From NCBI RefSeq assembly GCF_045866565.1, contig NZ_BAAFZV010000001.1, positions 310,001 through 374,000 on the forward strand: 64,000 bases of DNA. Direction: 5' to 3'. Positions 36,342 to 44,035 of the stretch are shown piece after piece. A program made the position numbers and the translations under genes. The notes under the pieces were generated by a model. It was not told where the DNA came from. It did no database searches and saw nothing but the letters and a program-made list of their open reading frames with translations. Every line of letters begins with the position of its first letter. The first letter of the stretch is position 1. The DNA is from Cognatilysobacter claricitrinus (GTDB taxonomy: Bacteria > Pseudomonadota > Gammaproteobacteria > Xanthomonadales > Xanthomonadaceae).

Positions 36342-37076
36342 TCAGGCGTCCGCGCGCACCGCGTCGCCGGCCCGGCCCGGGCAGCCCCAGTTGAGCATCG
36401 GCGTACCGGCCGGCAGGCGTTCGCGGAAGAACGCGACGCCCTTGGGCTTGGGATTCACCACCACCGGATGCCGCGCCGCCTGCAGCAACGGCAGATCCGC
36501 GGTGCTGTCCGAATACGCAGCCGCGACGTCGCCGACGAAACCGGCGTCGCGCAGCATCGTCATCTTCATCGCGTGGTGGCAGTGGCGCGCTGCGCGAATG
36601 CCGCCCAGCACGCGCCTGACCTCGGTACCGATCACCGGCACGTCGTCGTGTTCGACGAACGCGAGGATCGAACGCGCCAGCCGCGGTGGCGCGCCGGTCG
36701 CCACCACGACGCGGTCGGCCGCCGCACGGTGCCGATGGAAAACCTCGAGCGCGACCGGTAGCAGGCGCGCGCGGATGCCATCGACGTTTTCGGCGACGTA
36801 GCGGTCGATCAACGCATCGAACGACTCGCGTTCGAACACGGTGCCTGCCCACACGAACGCACCGATGCCGTGTCGGCGTGTCGGCAGGAACGCGATCATC
36901 GGGCCGGCTATCGGCGCGATCAGCAGCGCGAGCAGCATGCGCCACGCGCTGCGACGGATCAGCCACGCGAACAGATGGCTGCCCGAATCGCCGTCGTACA
37001 GCGTGTGGTCGAAATCGAACACCACCAGCGGCGCCGTGTCGGCCACCGGCGGATAGCGCGGCGCATCGAGCGTCAT
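36342..37076 (-). CDS. HAD-superfamily hydrolase, IB class
   Basis: A 244-residue phosphatase of the HAD fold. The nucleophile Asp and acid Asp lie in VVFDFDHTLYDGDSG (about residues 19-33), motif II is VVATGAPPRLARSI, and motif III/IV is YSDSTADLPLLQAARHPVVV. The insert has two hydrophobic stretches (WRMLLALLIAPIAGPMIAFL), which may bring it to the membrane, and the N-terminus is Pro-rich. The IB class includes phosphoserine phosphatase-like and lipid-phosphatase-like enzymes. Its ATG overlaps the trpC stop by four bases (ATGA), so it is translated as the last gene of the trp operon. Confidence 0.88.
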   Translation of the reverse strand: MTLDAPRYPPVADTAPLVVFDFDHTLYDGDSGSHLFAWLIRRSAWRMLLALLIAPIAGPMIAFLPTRRHGIGAFVWAGTVFERESFDALIDRYVAENVDGIRARLLPVALEVFHRHRAAADRVVVATGAPPRLARSILAFVEHDDVPVIGTEVRRVLGGIRAARHCHHAMKMTMLRDAGFVGDVAAAYSDSTADLPLLQAARHPVVVNPKPKGVAFFRERLPAGTPMLNWGCPGRAGDAVRADA

Positions 37077-37861
37077 GCGAACAACCGCTGCAGCGCCGCG
37101 CCGGGATCCTTCTCGCGCATGAAACTCTCGCCGACGAGGAACGTCTCGACGCCCGCGCCACGCATCTTGGCGACGTCGGCCGGCGTCGCGATGCCGCTTT
37201 CGGTGACGAGGATGCGGTCGGTCGGCACCGCGCGCTTGAGGTCCAGCGTGGTGTCGAGCGACACCTCGAACGTGCGCAAGTTGCGATTGTTGACGCCTAT
37301 GAGCGGGCAGTCGGTCTGCAATGCACGTTCGAGCTCGTCGATGTCGTGCACTTCGACCAGCACATCCATGCCGAGCTCGCTGGCGAGGTTGCCCATCTCC
37401 ACGAGCGGGCCATCGTCCAGCGCGGCGACGATCAACAGGATCGCGTCGGCGCCGATCATCCGTGCTTCGTACACCTGGTAAGGATCGATCGTGAAATCCT
37501 TGCGCAGGATCGGCAGCGTGCACGCGCGATGCGCGAGGCCGAGATAGAGATTGCTGCCCTGGAAGAAGTCGACGTCGGTCAGCACCGACAGGCAGGCCGC
37601 GCCGCCGGCTTCGTAACTGCGCGCGATCTCGGCGGGATCGAAGTCCGCGCGGATCAGGCCTTTCGACGGACTCGCCTTCTTCGCCTCCGCGATCACCGCC
37701 GGCATGCCGGCCGCATGTTTCGCGCGGATCGCATCGACGAAACCGCGCGCCGGCGGCATGTCGGCGGCGCGCGCCTTGAGGTCGGCCAGCGAACGAACGC
37801 GACTGCGCTGCTCGATCTCTTCCGCCTTGCGCGCGAGGATGGTGGTGAGGATGTCGCTCAT
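37073..37861 (-). CDS. trpC: Indole-3-glycerol phosphate synthase
   Basis: Closes the indole ring from CdRP in tryptophan synthesis. The 262 residues start MSDILTTILARKAEEIEQRS; the catalytic blocks are VIAEAKKASPSKGLIRADFD, SVLTDVDFFQGSNLYLGLAH, PILRKDFTIDPYQVYEARMI and LIGVNNRNLRTFEV, followed by VTESGIATPADVA. It is monofunctional, without a TrpF domain. The start overlaps the stop of the ABM gene by one base, and its end overlaps the HAD gene by four, so it is in the middle of a coupled operon. Confidence 0.98.
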   Translation of the reverse strand: MSDILTTILARKAEEIEQRSRVRSLADLKARAADMPPARGFVDAIRAKHAAGMPAVIAEAKKASPSKGLIRADFDPAEIARSYEAGGAACLSVLTDVDFFQGSNLYLGLAHRACTLPILRKDFTIDPYQVYEARMIGADAILLIVAALDDGPLVEMGNLASELGMDVLVEVHDIDELERALQTDCPLIGVNNRNLRTFEVSLDTTLDLKRAVPTDRILVTESGIATPADVAKMRGAGVETFLVGESFMREKDPGAALQRLFA

Positions 37862-38199
37862 CAATGCTTCCCGAAACCGTAGGCGCGCTCGACCCGCGCG
37901 ACGCGCACTTCGAAATGTTCGTACCAGTGCGTGCGTCCGTACTCGCGCACCGGCGTGTGTTCCGCGTGTCGACGCCACGCGGCGATGGCCGCTTCGTCGG
38001 TCCAGTACGACAGCGTGATACCGAAGCCGTCATCGCCGCGTACCGATTCGACGCCCAGGAAGCCGGGCTGGGTCGCGGCGAGCGTGATCATGCGATCGGC
38101 CGCTTCGGCGTATTCCTGCATACCGACATCGTTGCGCTGCGAGGTGAACGTCACCATCCAGTACGGCGGCGCGGGCGTCTTGGCGAATCCTGTGCTCAT
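37861..38199 (-). CDS. Antibiotic biosynthesis monooxygenase-domain protein
   Basis: A 112-residue dimeric alpha/beta-barrel protein of the ABM family. Conserved features are YWMVTFTSQRNDVGMQEYAE, TQPGFLGVESVRGDDGFGIT, and the tail LSYWTDEAAIAAWRRHAEHT. Family members act on quinones, haem or act as cofactor-free monooxygenases; nothing in the sequence says which. It lies between trpD and trpC with four-base and one-base overlaps, so it is co-translated with the trp enzymes. A link to tryptophan metabolism is possible but only inferred from position. Confidence 0.88.
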   Translation of the reverse strand: MSTGFAKTPAPPYWMVTFTSQRNDVGMQEYAEAADRMITLAATQPGFLGVESVRGDDGFGITLSYWTDEAAIAAWRRHAEHTPVREYGRTHWYEHFEVRVARVERAYGFGKH

Positions 38200-39227
38200 G
38201 CGGCCAGCTCCTTCGTCGTCGCGACGAATTCGTGCAGCTTGTCGCGCGCAGCGCCGGAGGCGATCGTGCGACGCGCCAGCACGATGCCGTCGGCGATCGA
38301 CTCGGAAAGACCGGCGACGTACAGCGCGGCGCCTGCATTGAGCGCCACGATCTCGCGCGGCAGGCCGGGCGAATCGTCGAGTGCGAGCATCAGCATCGCG
38401 CGTGATTCGCCCGCGTCAGCGACACGCAGGTTACGGCTGGCGGCCATCGAGATGCCGAAGTCCTCGGGATGCACTTCGTACTCGTGCACCACGCCGTCGC
38501 GCAGTTCGCCAACAAGCGTCGCGGCGCCCAGCGACAGCTCGTCCATGCCGTCGCGCCCCCAGACCACCATCGCGCGCTCGGCACCGAGTTCCTGCAGCAC
38601 GCGCACCTGGATGCCGACGAGGTCCGGATGGAACACGCCCATCAGGATATTCGGCGCGCCGGCCGGGTTGGTCAGCGGGCCGAGGATGTTGAACAGCGTG
38701 CGCACGCCCATCTCGCGACGCACTGGCGCGACCTGCTTCATCGCCGGATGGTGCAACGGCGCGTACATGAAGCCGATTCCGGTGCGCTCGATACAACGCG
38801 CCACTTTTTCCGGCGAAAGCTCGATGCGCGCGCCCAGCGACTCGAGCACGTCGGCACTCCCCGAGCTCGACGACACGCTGCGTCCGCCGTGCTTGGCGAC
38901 CTTCCCACCGGCCGCGGCGACCACGAACATGCTCGCCGTCGATATGTTGAACGTGCTCGCCCCGTCGCCGCCGGTGCCGACGATGTCGATCATGTGCGTG
39001 CGATCGGCGACATGGACCGGCGTCGCGAACTCGCGCATCACCTGCGCCGCGCCGGCGATCTCGCCAACCGTTTCCTTCTTCACCCGCAGGCCGGTAAGGA
39101 TGGCCGACGTCATGGTCGGACTCACCTCGCCGCGCATGATCATGCGCATCAGGTCGACCATTTCGTCGTGGAAGATCTCGCGATGCTCGATCGTGCGCTG
39201 CAGCGCCTGTTGCGGCGTAAGCGGCAT
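38196..39227 (-). CDS. trpD: Anthranilate phosphoribosyltransferase
   Basis: Adds PRPP to anthranilate. The 343-residue enzyme contains MIDIVGTGGDGASTFNISTA, the PRPP-binding loop, the KHGGRSVSSSSGSADVLESL anthranilate block, and HHPAMKQVAPVRREMGVRTL with NILGPLTNPAGAPN. The ATG lies one base past the trpG stop. The product goes to TrpF, whose gene is not in this window, then to TrpC. Confidence 0.98.
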   Translation of the reverse strand: MPLTPQQALQRTIEHREIFHDEMVDLMRMIMRGEVSPTMTSAILTGLRVKKETVGEIAGAAQVMREFATPVHVADRTHMIDIVGTGGDGASTFNISTASMFVVAAAGGKVAKHGGRSVSSSSGSADVLESLGARIELSPEKVARCIERTGIGFMYAPLHHPAMKQVAPVRREMGVRTLFNILGPLTNPAGAPNILMGVFHPDLVGIQVRVLQELGAERAMVVWGRDGMDELSLGAATLVGELRDGVVHEYEVHPEDFGISMAASRNLRVADAGESRAMLMLALDDSPGLPREIVALNAGAALYVAGLSESIADGIVLARRTIASGAARDKLHEFVATTKELAA

Positions 39228-39228
39228 C

Positions 39229-39807
39229 TCAGCGCTCCAGGAAGTTCTTCAGCAGCGCGTGGCCGTGCTGCGTGAGGATGGATTCGGGATGGAACTGCAC
39301 GCCTTCGACCGGATGCTCGCGATGGCGCAGCCCCATGATCTCGTCGAAGCCGCCGTCGGTGTCCTCGGTCCATGCGGTGATCTCGAGCGATGCGGGCAAC
39401 GTGTCGCGTGCCACCACCAGCGAGTGATAGCGCGTCGCTTCGTACGCATCCGGCAGACCGGCGAACACACCCTGCCCTTCGTGGCGGATGCGCGACGTCT
39501 TGCCGTGCATGATCGTCTTTGCGCGCACCACGTCGCCGCCGTAGGCCTGCCCGATCGACTGGTGGCCGAGGCAGACGCCGAGCGTCGGAACGCGCGTACC
39601 CAGCTCCCGGATCACGTCGACGCAAACGCCCGCTTCGTTCGGCGTGCATGGCCCTGGCGAAATGACGATGCGCTCCGGTGCCAGGGCATCGATCTGTGCG
39701 ACCGACAGCTCGTCATTGCGCACCACCTTCACCTCGGCCCCGAGTGACTGCAGGTACTGCACGAGGTTCCAGGTGAAGCTGTCGTAGTTGTCGATCATCA
39801 ACAGCAT
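39229..39807 (-). CDS. trpG: Anthranilate synthase component II (glutamine amidotransferase)
   Basis: Class I amidotransferase that delivers ammonia to TrpE. The 192 residues show PGPCTPNEAGVCVDVI, the nucleophile in LGVCLGHQSIGQAYGG, and the His-Glu pair in GVQFHPESILTQHG. It could also serve para-aminobenzoate synthesis, as many bacteria share one TrpG/PabA. It starts three bases after the SIMPL gene stop, so both are in one transcript. Its partner TrpE lies about 17 kb away at 56626. Confidence 0.97.
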   Translation of the reverse strand: MLLMIDNYDSFTWNLVQYLQSLGAEVKVVRNDELSVAQIDALAPERIVISPGPCTPNEAGVCVDVIRELGTRVPTLGVCLGHQSIGQAYGGDVVRAKTIMHGKTSRIRHEGQGVFAGLPDAYEATRYHSLVVARDTLPASLEITAWTEDTDGGFDEIMGLRHREHPVEGVQFHPESILTQHGHALLKNFLER

Positions 39808-39810
39808 GGG

Positions 39811-40578
39811 TCAATCCGCCAGCAGGAAGACCGCGTAGATGCGGTCGGTGTAGGTGACGTAGCCGGCTTGGAGCGACATGCGGCTGTTGGGGCTTGCAAC
39901 GCGTGAACCAGTGACCTCGACCCGGTCGAGCTGTTCGCGTTCTCGGTTCCATTCGTACAGTGCCGGCCAGTCGCCTTCATTCACGCCGTAGTCGAACTGC
40001 GGCGCCACGTCGGAAACGCTGTAGATCGAGGCAATCTTCGCGCCATACGCCTTCGCGATCGTGTCGGCCTTTTCCTTCGTCGATGCGATTGCTCCGGCGC
40101 GAAGCGCCGCCCGCATTTTCGCTTCCGATGACAGTTCGGTGCGTACGTCGGACACCGACAGTTCCTGCGACGTGCGCAAGCCGGAGAGAAATGACTCGAG
40201 CGCCTCTTTGCGGTCGAACGTCGCGGTCAGCGAACGGCGAACTCGCGTGCCGACGAACATCTGGCTCCGCGTCTTGTCGTCGTACCGCGTCTCGGGCGCG
40301 ATGGACAATGCGGTCGCCACGATGTCGCCATCTTCCAGGCCGGACTTTCGCAACTTCGCCACCACGCTGGCCAATCCGTCCTCGACTCGCTGGCGTGCGG
40401 CGCCCGCATCGACATCGATCGCGCTGAAGTTGACGTCGATCTTGAAACGATCCGGCACCGCTCGCGCCTGCGCATCGCCGTAGACGAGGATGTGGCGCGT
40501 CGGTGGCAGCGCGTTGACCTGCGCGTGCACAACCGTGGCCATGAGCAGCAGGGCGAACGTGGCGAACAATCGGCGCAT
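39811..40578 (-). CDS. SIMPL-domain secreted protein
   Basis: A 255-residue exported protein. The ATG at 40578 follows AAGGAG and gives a 19-residue signal peptide (MRRLFATFALLLMATVVHA, cut before QVN). The rest matches the SIMPL/DUF541 fold: HILVYGDAQARAVPDRFKID, then ALESFLSGLRTSQELSVSDV, and the C-terminal IYSVSDVAPQFDYG block. SIMPL proteins are periplasmic or outer-membrane associated and of uncertain role. It lies between the trp leader at 40700-40828 and trpG, so its expression would follow tryptophan supply. Confidence 0.86.
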   Translation of the reverse strand: MRRLFATFALLLMATVVHAQVNALPPTRHILVYGDAQARAVPDRFKIDVNFSAIDVDAGAARQRVEDGLASVVAKLRKSGLEDGDIVATALSIAPETRYDDKTRSQMFVGTRVRRSLTATFDRKEALESFLSGLRTSQELSVSDVRTELSSEAKMRAALRAGAIASTKEKADTIAKAYGAKIASIYSVSDVAPQFDYGVNEGDWPALYEWNREREQLDRVEVTGSRVASPNSRMSLQAGYVTYTDRIYAVFLLAD

Positions 40579-40699
40579 CGATCTCTCCTTGGGTCGCGGG
40601 GTGGTCGCGGCGCGAGCCGCGGCAGGAAACGATCGGACAGCCACGGCGTGGCCGACTGCCTTGCGGCGGTCGGTTGCGAGGAGGCTGAACAGGGTTGGA

Positions 40700-40828
40700 T
40701 CAGGACGTGGGGCAGACGGCACGCGCGGGTTCCTCGGATGGCGACGGGGCGGGGCGGACGATGGCGCGGGGCCACCATCGCCAACCGGCGTCGGCATGCG
40801 GGAACGGAACGGGCGCGGTGCGGTGCAT
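40700..40828 (-). CDS. Putative trp leader peptide upstream of SIMPL-trpGDC
   Basis: A 42-codon frame from an ATG at 40828. It reads MHRTAPVPFPHADAGWRWWP and then a Pro/Ala-rich tail of 22 residues before TGA. Trp codons are codons 16, 18 and 19. The 17 bases coding the GWRWWP block are identical to those in the leader before trpE. A hairpin (40757-40782) has an 8-bp stem that begins in the Trp codons, and further hairpins lie at 40652-40673, 40640-40652 and 40607-40620, none followed by a clear T-run. There is no Shine-Dalgarno site and the -10 box lies six bases before the ATG, so the message may be leaderless. Only ORF content and symmetry support it; no expression data. Confidence 0.75.
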   Translation of the reverse strand: MHRTAPVPFPHADAGWRWWPRAIVRPAPSPSEEPARAVCPTS

Positions 40829-40834
40829 GGGCCT

Positions 40835-40863
40835 ACTGTAGCGGCTCGGGCCGGACGGCGCGA
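40835..40863 (-). promoter_or_regulatory. Promoter-like element before the trpG leader
   Basis: TCGCGC (40858-40863), 17 bases, and TACAGT (40835-40840), then six bases to the leader ATG. The trpE leader has the same TCGCGC-17-TAyAGT design and the same CGAGCCGC just upstream of the -10. The -35 is not canonical TTGACA. Confidence 0.55.
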
Positions 40864-40967
40864 CCGCATGGCCGTCGCGTCACGTCGACCGCACCCCGAC
40901 GGCGCGCAGGATGTCGGCGTGCCGTCCCGCGGTGCTTAAATCACCGTCCGCTCCCCCGCCATCGCCC

Positions 40968-43217
40968 ATGACCGACCGCACCGTCAAACCGTATACGCGC
41001 CCTGCTGGCGGCTGGGATTCGCTGCGCCGCTCATGGCAGGCATTGCGCGACGAGGGGATCGTCGCCGGCGGCACGCGTGCGCTGCTGCGCACCAACCAGG
41101 ACCACGGCTTCGACTGCCCCGGTTGCGCATGGCCGGACCGCAATCCGAATTCGACGTTCGAGTTCTGCGAGAACGGGGTCAAGGCGGTGGCCGCCGAAGC
41201 GACGGCGCATCGCGTGACGCGCGAGTTGTTCGCGCAGCACACGGTCACCGAGTTGGCGGCGCAGACCGACCACTGGCTGGAAGCGCAGGGCAGGCTGACC
41301 GAGCCCATGCGGTATGACGCGGCGAGCGATCGCTATGTGCCCATCGACTGGGACGCCGCGTTCGCGTTGGTCGCACGGCATCTCAACGCACTCGCGAGCC
41401 CCGACGAAGCACTGTTCTACACGTCGGGCCGCACATCGAACGAAGCGGCGTTCCTCTACCAACTGTTCGTTCGCGAGTTCGGCACCAACAACCTGCCCGA
41501 CTGCTCCAACCTGTGCCACGAGGCGTCGGGCGTCGCATTGACCGAGCAGATCGGCAGCGGCAAGGGATCGGTGACGCTCGAGGACTTCGAGCACGCGGAT
41601 GCCATCTTCATCTTCGGGCAGAACCCCGGAACCAATCACCCGCGCATGCTCGGCGAGTTGCGTGCGGCGGCGAAGCGCGGCTGTCGCATCGTCGTGTTCA
41701 ACCCCCTGCGCGAGCGCGGGCTGGAGCGCTTCGCGCATCCGCAGAGCCCGACCGAGATGCTCACCGGCGGCAGCACGAAGATCGCGACCGACTACTACAC
41801 GCCCCGCATCGGCGGTGATCTCGCAGCGCTCACCGGCATCGCGAAGGCGCTGCTGGAACGCGGCACGCTGGATACCGCGTTCATCGACGCGTACACGATC
41901 GGCTTCGAAGCCTTTGCCGCGCATCTCGCCGCGCAGGACTGGATCGCCATCGAGACGCAGTCGGGGCTGACGCGCGCACAGCTCGAGGAAGCGGCGGCGA
42001 TCTACGACGCCAGCCCGGCGACCATCTTCTGCTGGGGCATGGGCATCACCCAGCACCGGCGCAGCGTGGCGACGATTCAGATGCTGATGGCGCTGTTGCT
42101 GCTCAAAGGCAATGTCGGCCGACCCGGCGCCGGCCCGTGCCCGGTGCGCGGGCACTCCAACGTGCAGGGCGACCGCACGATGGGCATCTACGAAAAACCG
42201 TCGGACGCGTTCCTGGACGCGATCGCCGCGGAGTTCGGCTTCGCGCCGCCGCGTGCGCCCGGGCACGACGTCGTGTCCGGCATCGAAGCCATGCTCGATG
42301 GTCGGGCGACGGTGCTGTTCGCGATGGGCGGCAACTTCGCCGCCGCGACGCCCGATACCCAACGCACGGCGCGCGCGCTGCGCAATTGCGCGCTCACCGT
42401 GCACGTGTCGACCAAACTCAATCGATCGCATCTGGTGCACGGCGACGATGCATTGATCCTGCCGTGCCTGGGGCGCAGTGAGATCGACGAACAGGCGGAC
42501 GGACGGCAGGCGGTCAGCGTCGAGGATTCGATGAGCATGGTGCATCTGTCGTCGGGCATGAAAACGCCGGCGTCGCAGCACCTGTTGTCGGAGCCGGCGA
42601 TCGTCGCGCGACTGGCCACGGCGACCCTGCCGACGAGTCGCGTGCCGTGGATGGAGCTGGTCTCGCACTACGACCGCATCCGCGAACGCATCGAGCGCGT
42701 GGTGCCGGGCTTCGAAGGTTTCAACCAGCGCGTGCGACATCCCGGCGGTTTCCACCTGCAGCATCCGGCACGCGATCGCGTGTTCCCGACCACGACCGGG
42801 CGTGCGGGCTTCTTCGTGCATCCGTTGCAGGACGACGCGAACGTCGCGCCGTTCAAGCTGATGACGGTGCGCTCGCACGACCAGTACAACACCACGATCT
42901 ATGGCCTGGATGACCGCTACCGCGGTGTGCTCGGCTTGCGCCGCGTGTGTTTCATCAATGCGGCCGACCTCGCGCGCAACGGCTGGAGCGACGGGCAACT
43001 CGTCGATATCACGTCCGTATGGCACGACGGCGAGCGGACGGTGCACGGTTTCACGCTGGTCGAGTACGACATTCCGGACGGCTGCCTAGCCAGCTATTTC
43101 CCCGAGACGAATCCGTTGGTGCCGCTCGACAGCGTGGCCGAACGCGCGGGCACGCCGACGTCGAAATCGATCGATGTGCGGCTCGCGCCGAGCGCCCCAG
43201 GCACTACCGCGTCGTGA
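40968..43217 (+). CDS. FdhF/YdeP-family molybdopterin oxidoreductase
   Basis: A 749-residue molybdopterin enzyme from the ATG at 40968; an upstream in-frame GTG adds 19 residues of unclear value. It has GFDCPGCAWPDRNPNSTFEF near the N-terminus, the DAIFIFGQNPGTNHPRMLGE block that contacts the pterin, KGNVGRPGAGPCPVRGHSNV near 390, and the C-terminal PFKLMTVRSHDQYNTTIYGL molybdopterin-dinucleotide domain. YdeP-type proteins are relatives of formate dehydrogenase alpha subunits with unclear substrates; only the one subunit is present here. The stop overlaps fdhD by four bases (GTGA), giving a tight pair with its likely maturation factor. Confidence 0.93.
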   Translation: MTDRTVKPYTRPAGGWDSLRRSWQALRDEGIVAGGTRALLRTNQDHGFDCPGCAWPDRNPNSTFEFCENGVKAVAAEATAHRVTRELFAQHTVTELAAQTDHWLEAQGRLTEPMRYDAASDRYVPIDWDAAFALVARHLNALASPDEALFYTSGRTSNEAAFLYQLFVREFGTNNLPDCSNLCHEASGVALTEQIGSGKGSVTLEDFEHADAIFIFGQNPGTNHPRMLGELRAAAKRGCRIVVFNPLRERGLERFAHPQSPTEMLTGGSTKIATDYYTPRIGGDLAALTGIAKALLERGTLDTAFIDAYTIGFEAFAAHLAAQDWIAIETQSGLTRAQLEEAAAIYDASPATIFCWGMGITQHRRSVATIQMLMALLLLKGNVGRPGAGPCPVRGHSNVQGDRTMGIYEKPSDAFLDAIAAEFGFAPPRAPGHDVVSGIEAMLDGRATVLFAMGGNFAAATPDTQRTARALRNCALTVHVSTKLNRSHLVHGDDALILPCLGRSEIDEQADGRQAVSVEDSMSMVHLSSGMKTPASQHLLSEPAIVARLATATLPTSRVPWMELVSHYDRIRERIERVVPGFEGFNQRVRHPGGFHLQHPARDRVFPTTTGRAGFFVHPLQDDANVAPFKLMTVRSHDQYNTTIYGLDDRYRGVLGLRRVCFINAADLARNGWSDGQLVDITSVWHDGERTVHGFTLVEYDIPDGCLASYFPETNPLVPLDSVAERAGTPTSKSIDVRLAPSAPGTTAS

Positions 43218-44005
43218 ACACCGCGGCTGGATTACGCACGCTGCGCGCGTTGCGCATCGACGCCGGCACGCGCCACGAGTTCGATGACCAAGCCGTCGTC
43301 GAAACACCGGTGGGCTTCGCCTACAACGGCATCGCGCATGCGGTGATGCTGGCCACGCCGACCGACCTCGAGGACTTCGCGCTGGGCTTTTCGCTGGGCG
43401 AAGGCATCATCGACGATGCGACGCAGCTGCAGATCGTCGAAGTGCGGCATGGCGTACAGGGGATCGCGCTGGAACTTGCGGTCCCCCAGGCGTGCTTCGA
43501 TCGCCTCGCGTCGCGCAGCCGACAATTGGCGGGTGCAAGCGGATGCGGCCTGTGCGGACTCGAGTCCATCGAGCAGACGTTGCGGCCTGCGCCCACGGTT
43601 GGCGACGAACGACACGTTCGCGTCGGCGACATCGTCGACGGCATGCATCGCCTCGAGGCCGCCCAGCCGCTCAATCGCGGAAGCGGTGGCGTTCACGCCG
43701 CCGGCTGGATCGCCACTGGTTCGCTGTGCGTGCGCGAGGACGTCGGTCGTCACAATGCGCTCGACAAGTTGATCGGTGCGTTGGCGCGCGACCCGCGTCC
43801 GCACGGGTTTCTGGCGCTGAGTTCGCGTGCGTCGTACGAGCTCGTGCACAAGGCGGCGTGCGCGGGCATCGGCGTGGTCGCCGTGATCTCCGCGCCGACG
43901 ACATTGGCGATCGCGCTGGCCGAACGTTGCAACGTCACGCTGGTGGCATTCGCACGCGGCGCGCAGATGAACGTGTATTCGCACGCCTGGCGACTGGACG
44001 ACTGA
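43214..44005 (+). CDS. fdhD: Formate dehydrogenase sulfurtransferase FdhD
   Basis: A 263-residue protein that carries sulfur to the molybdenum cofactor of formate dehydrogenase-type enzymes. The GTG at 43214 overlaps the end of the oxidoreductase. The key cysteine pair lies in SGCGLCGLESIEQTLRP, and the family blocks ETPVGFAYNGIAHAVMLATP, TGSLCVREDVGRHNALDKLI and ALSSRASYELVHKAACAGIG are present, with a C-terminal QMNVYSHAWRL. It presumably matures the adjacent oxidoreductase. Confidence 0.95.
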   Translation: MNTAAGLRTLRALRIDAGTRHEFDDQAVVETPVGFAYNGIAHAVMLATPTDLEDFALGFSLGEGIIDDATQLQIVEVRHGVQGIALELAVPQACFDRLASRSRQLAGASGCGLCGLESIEQTLRPAPTVGDERHVRVGDIVDGMHRLEAAQPLNRGSGGVHAAGWIATGSLCVREDVGRHNALDKLIGALARDPRPHGFLALSSRASYELVHKAACAGIGVVAVISAPTTLAIALAERCNVTLVAFARGAQMNVYSHAWRLDD

Positions 44006-44035
44006 GACCGCGCGTCGCAGAGCCCAACGGCTGAC

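Noticed and set aside
41031..43046. A 671-codon open frame on the minus strand opposite the fdhF-like gene
   Set aside because: It is His/Arg/Gln-rich with no domain, and the plus strand encodes a well-conserved molybdopterin enzyme; high GC makes such antisense frames common.
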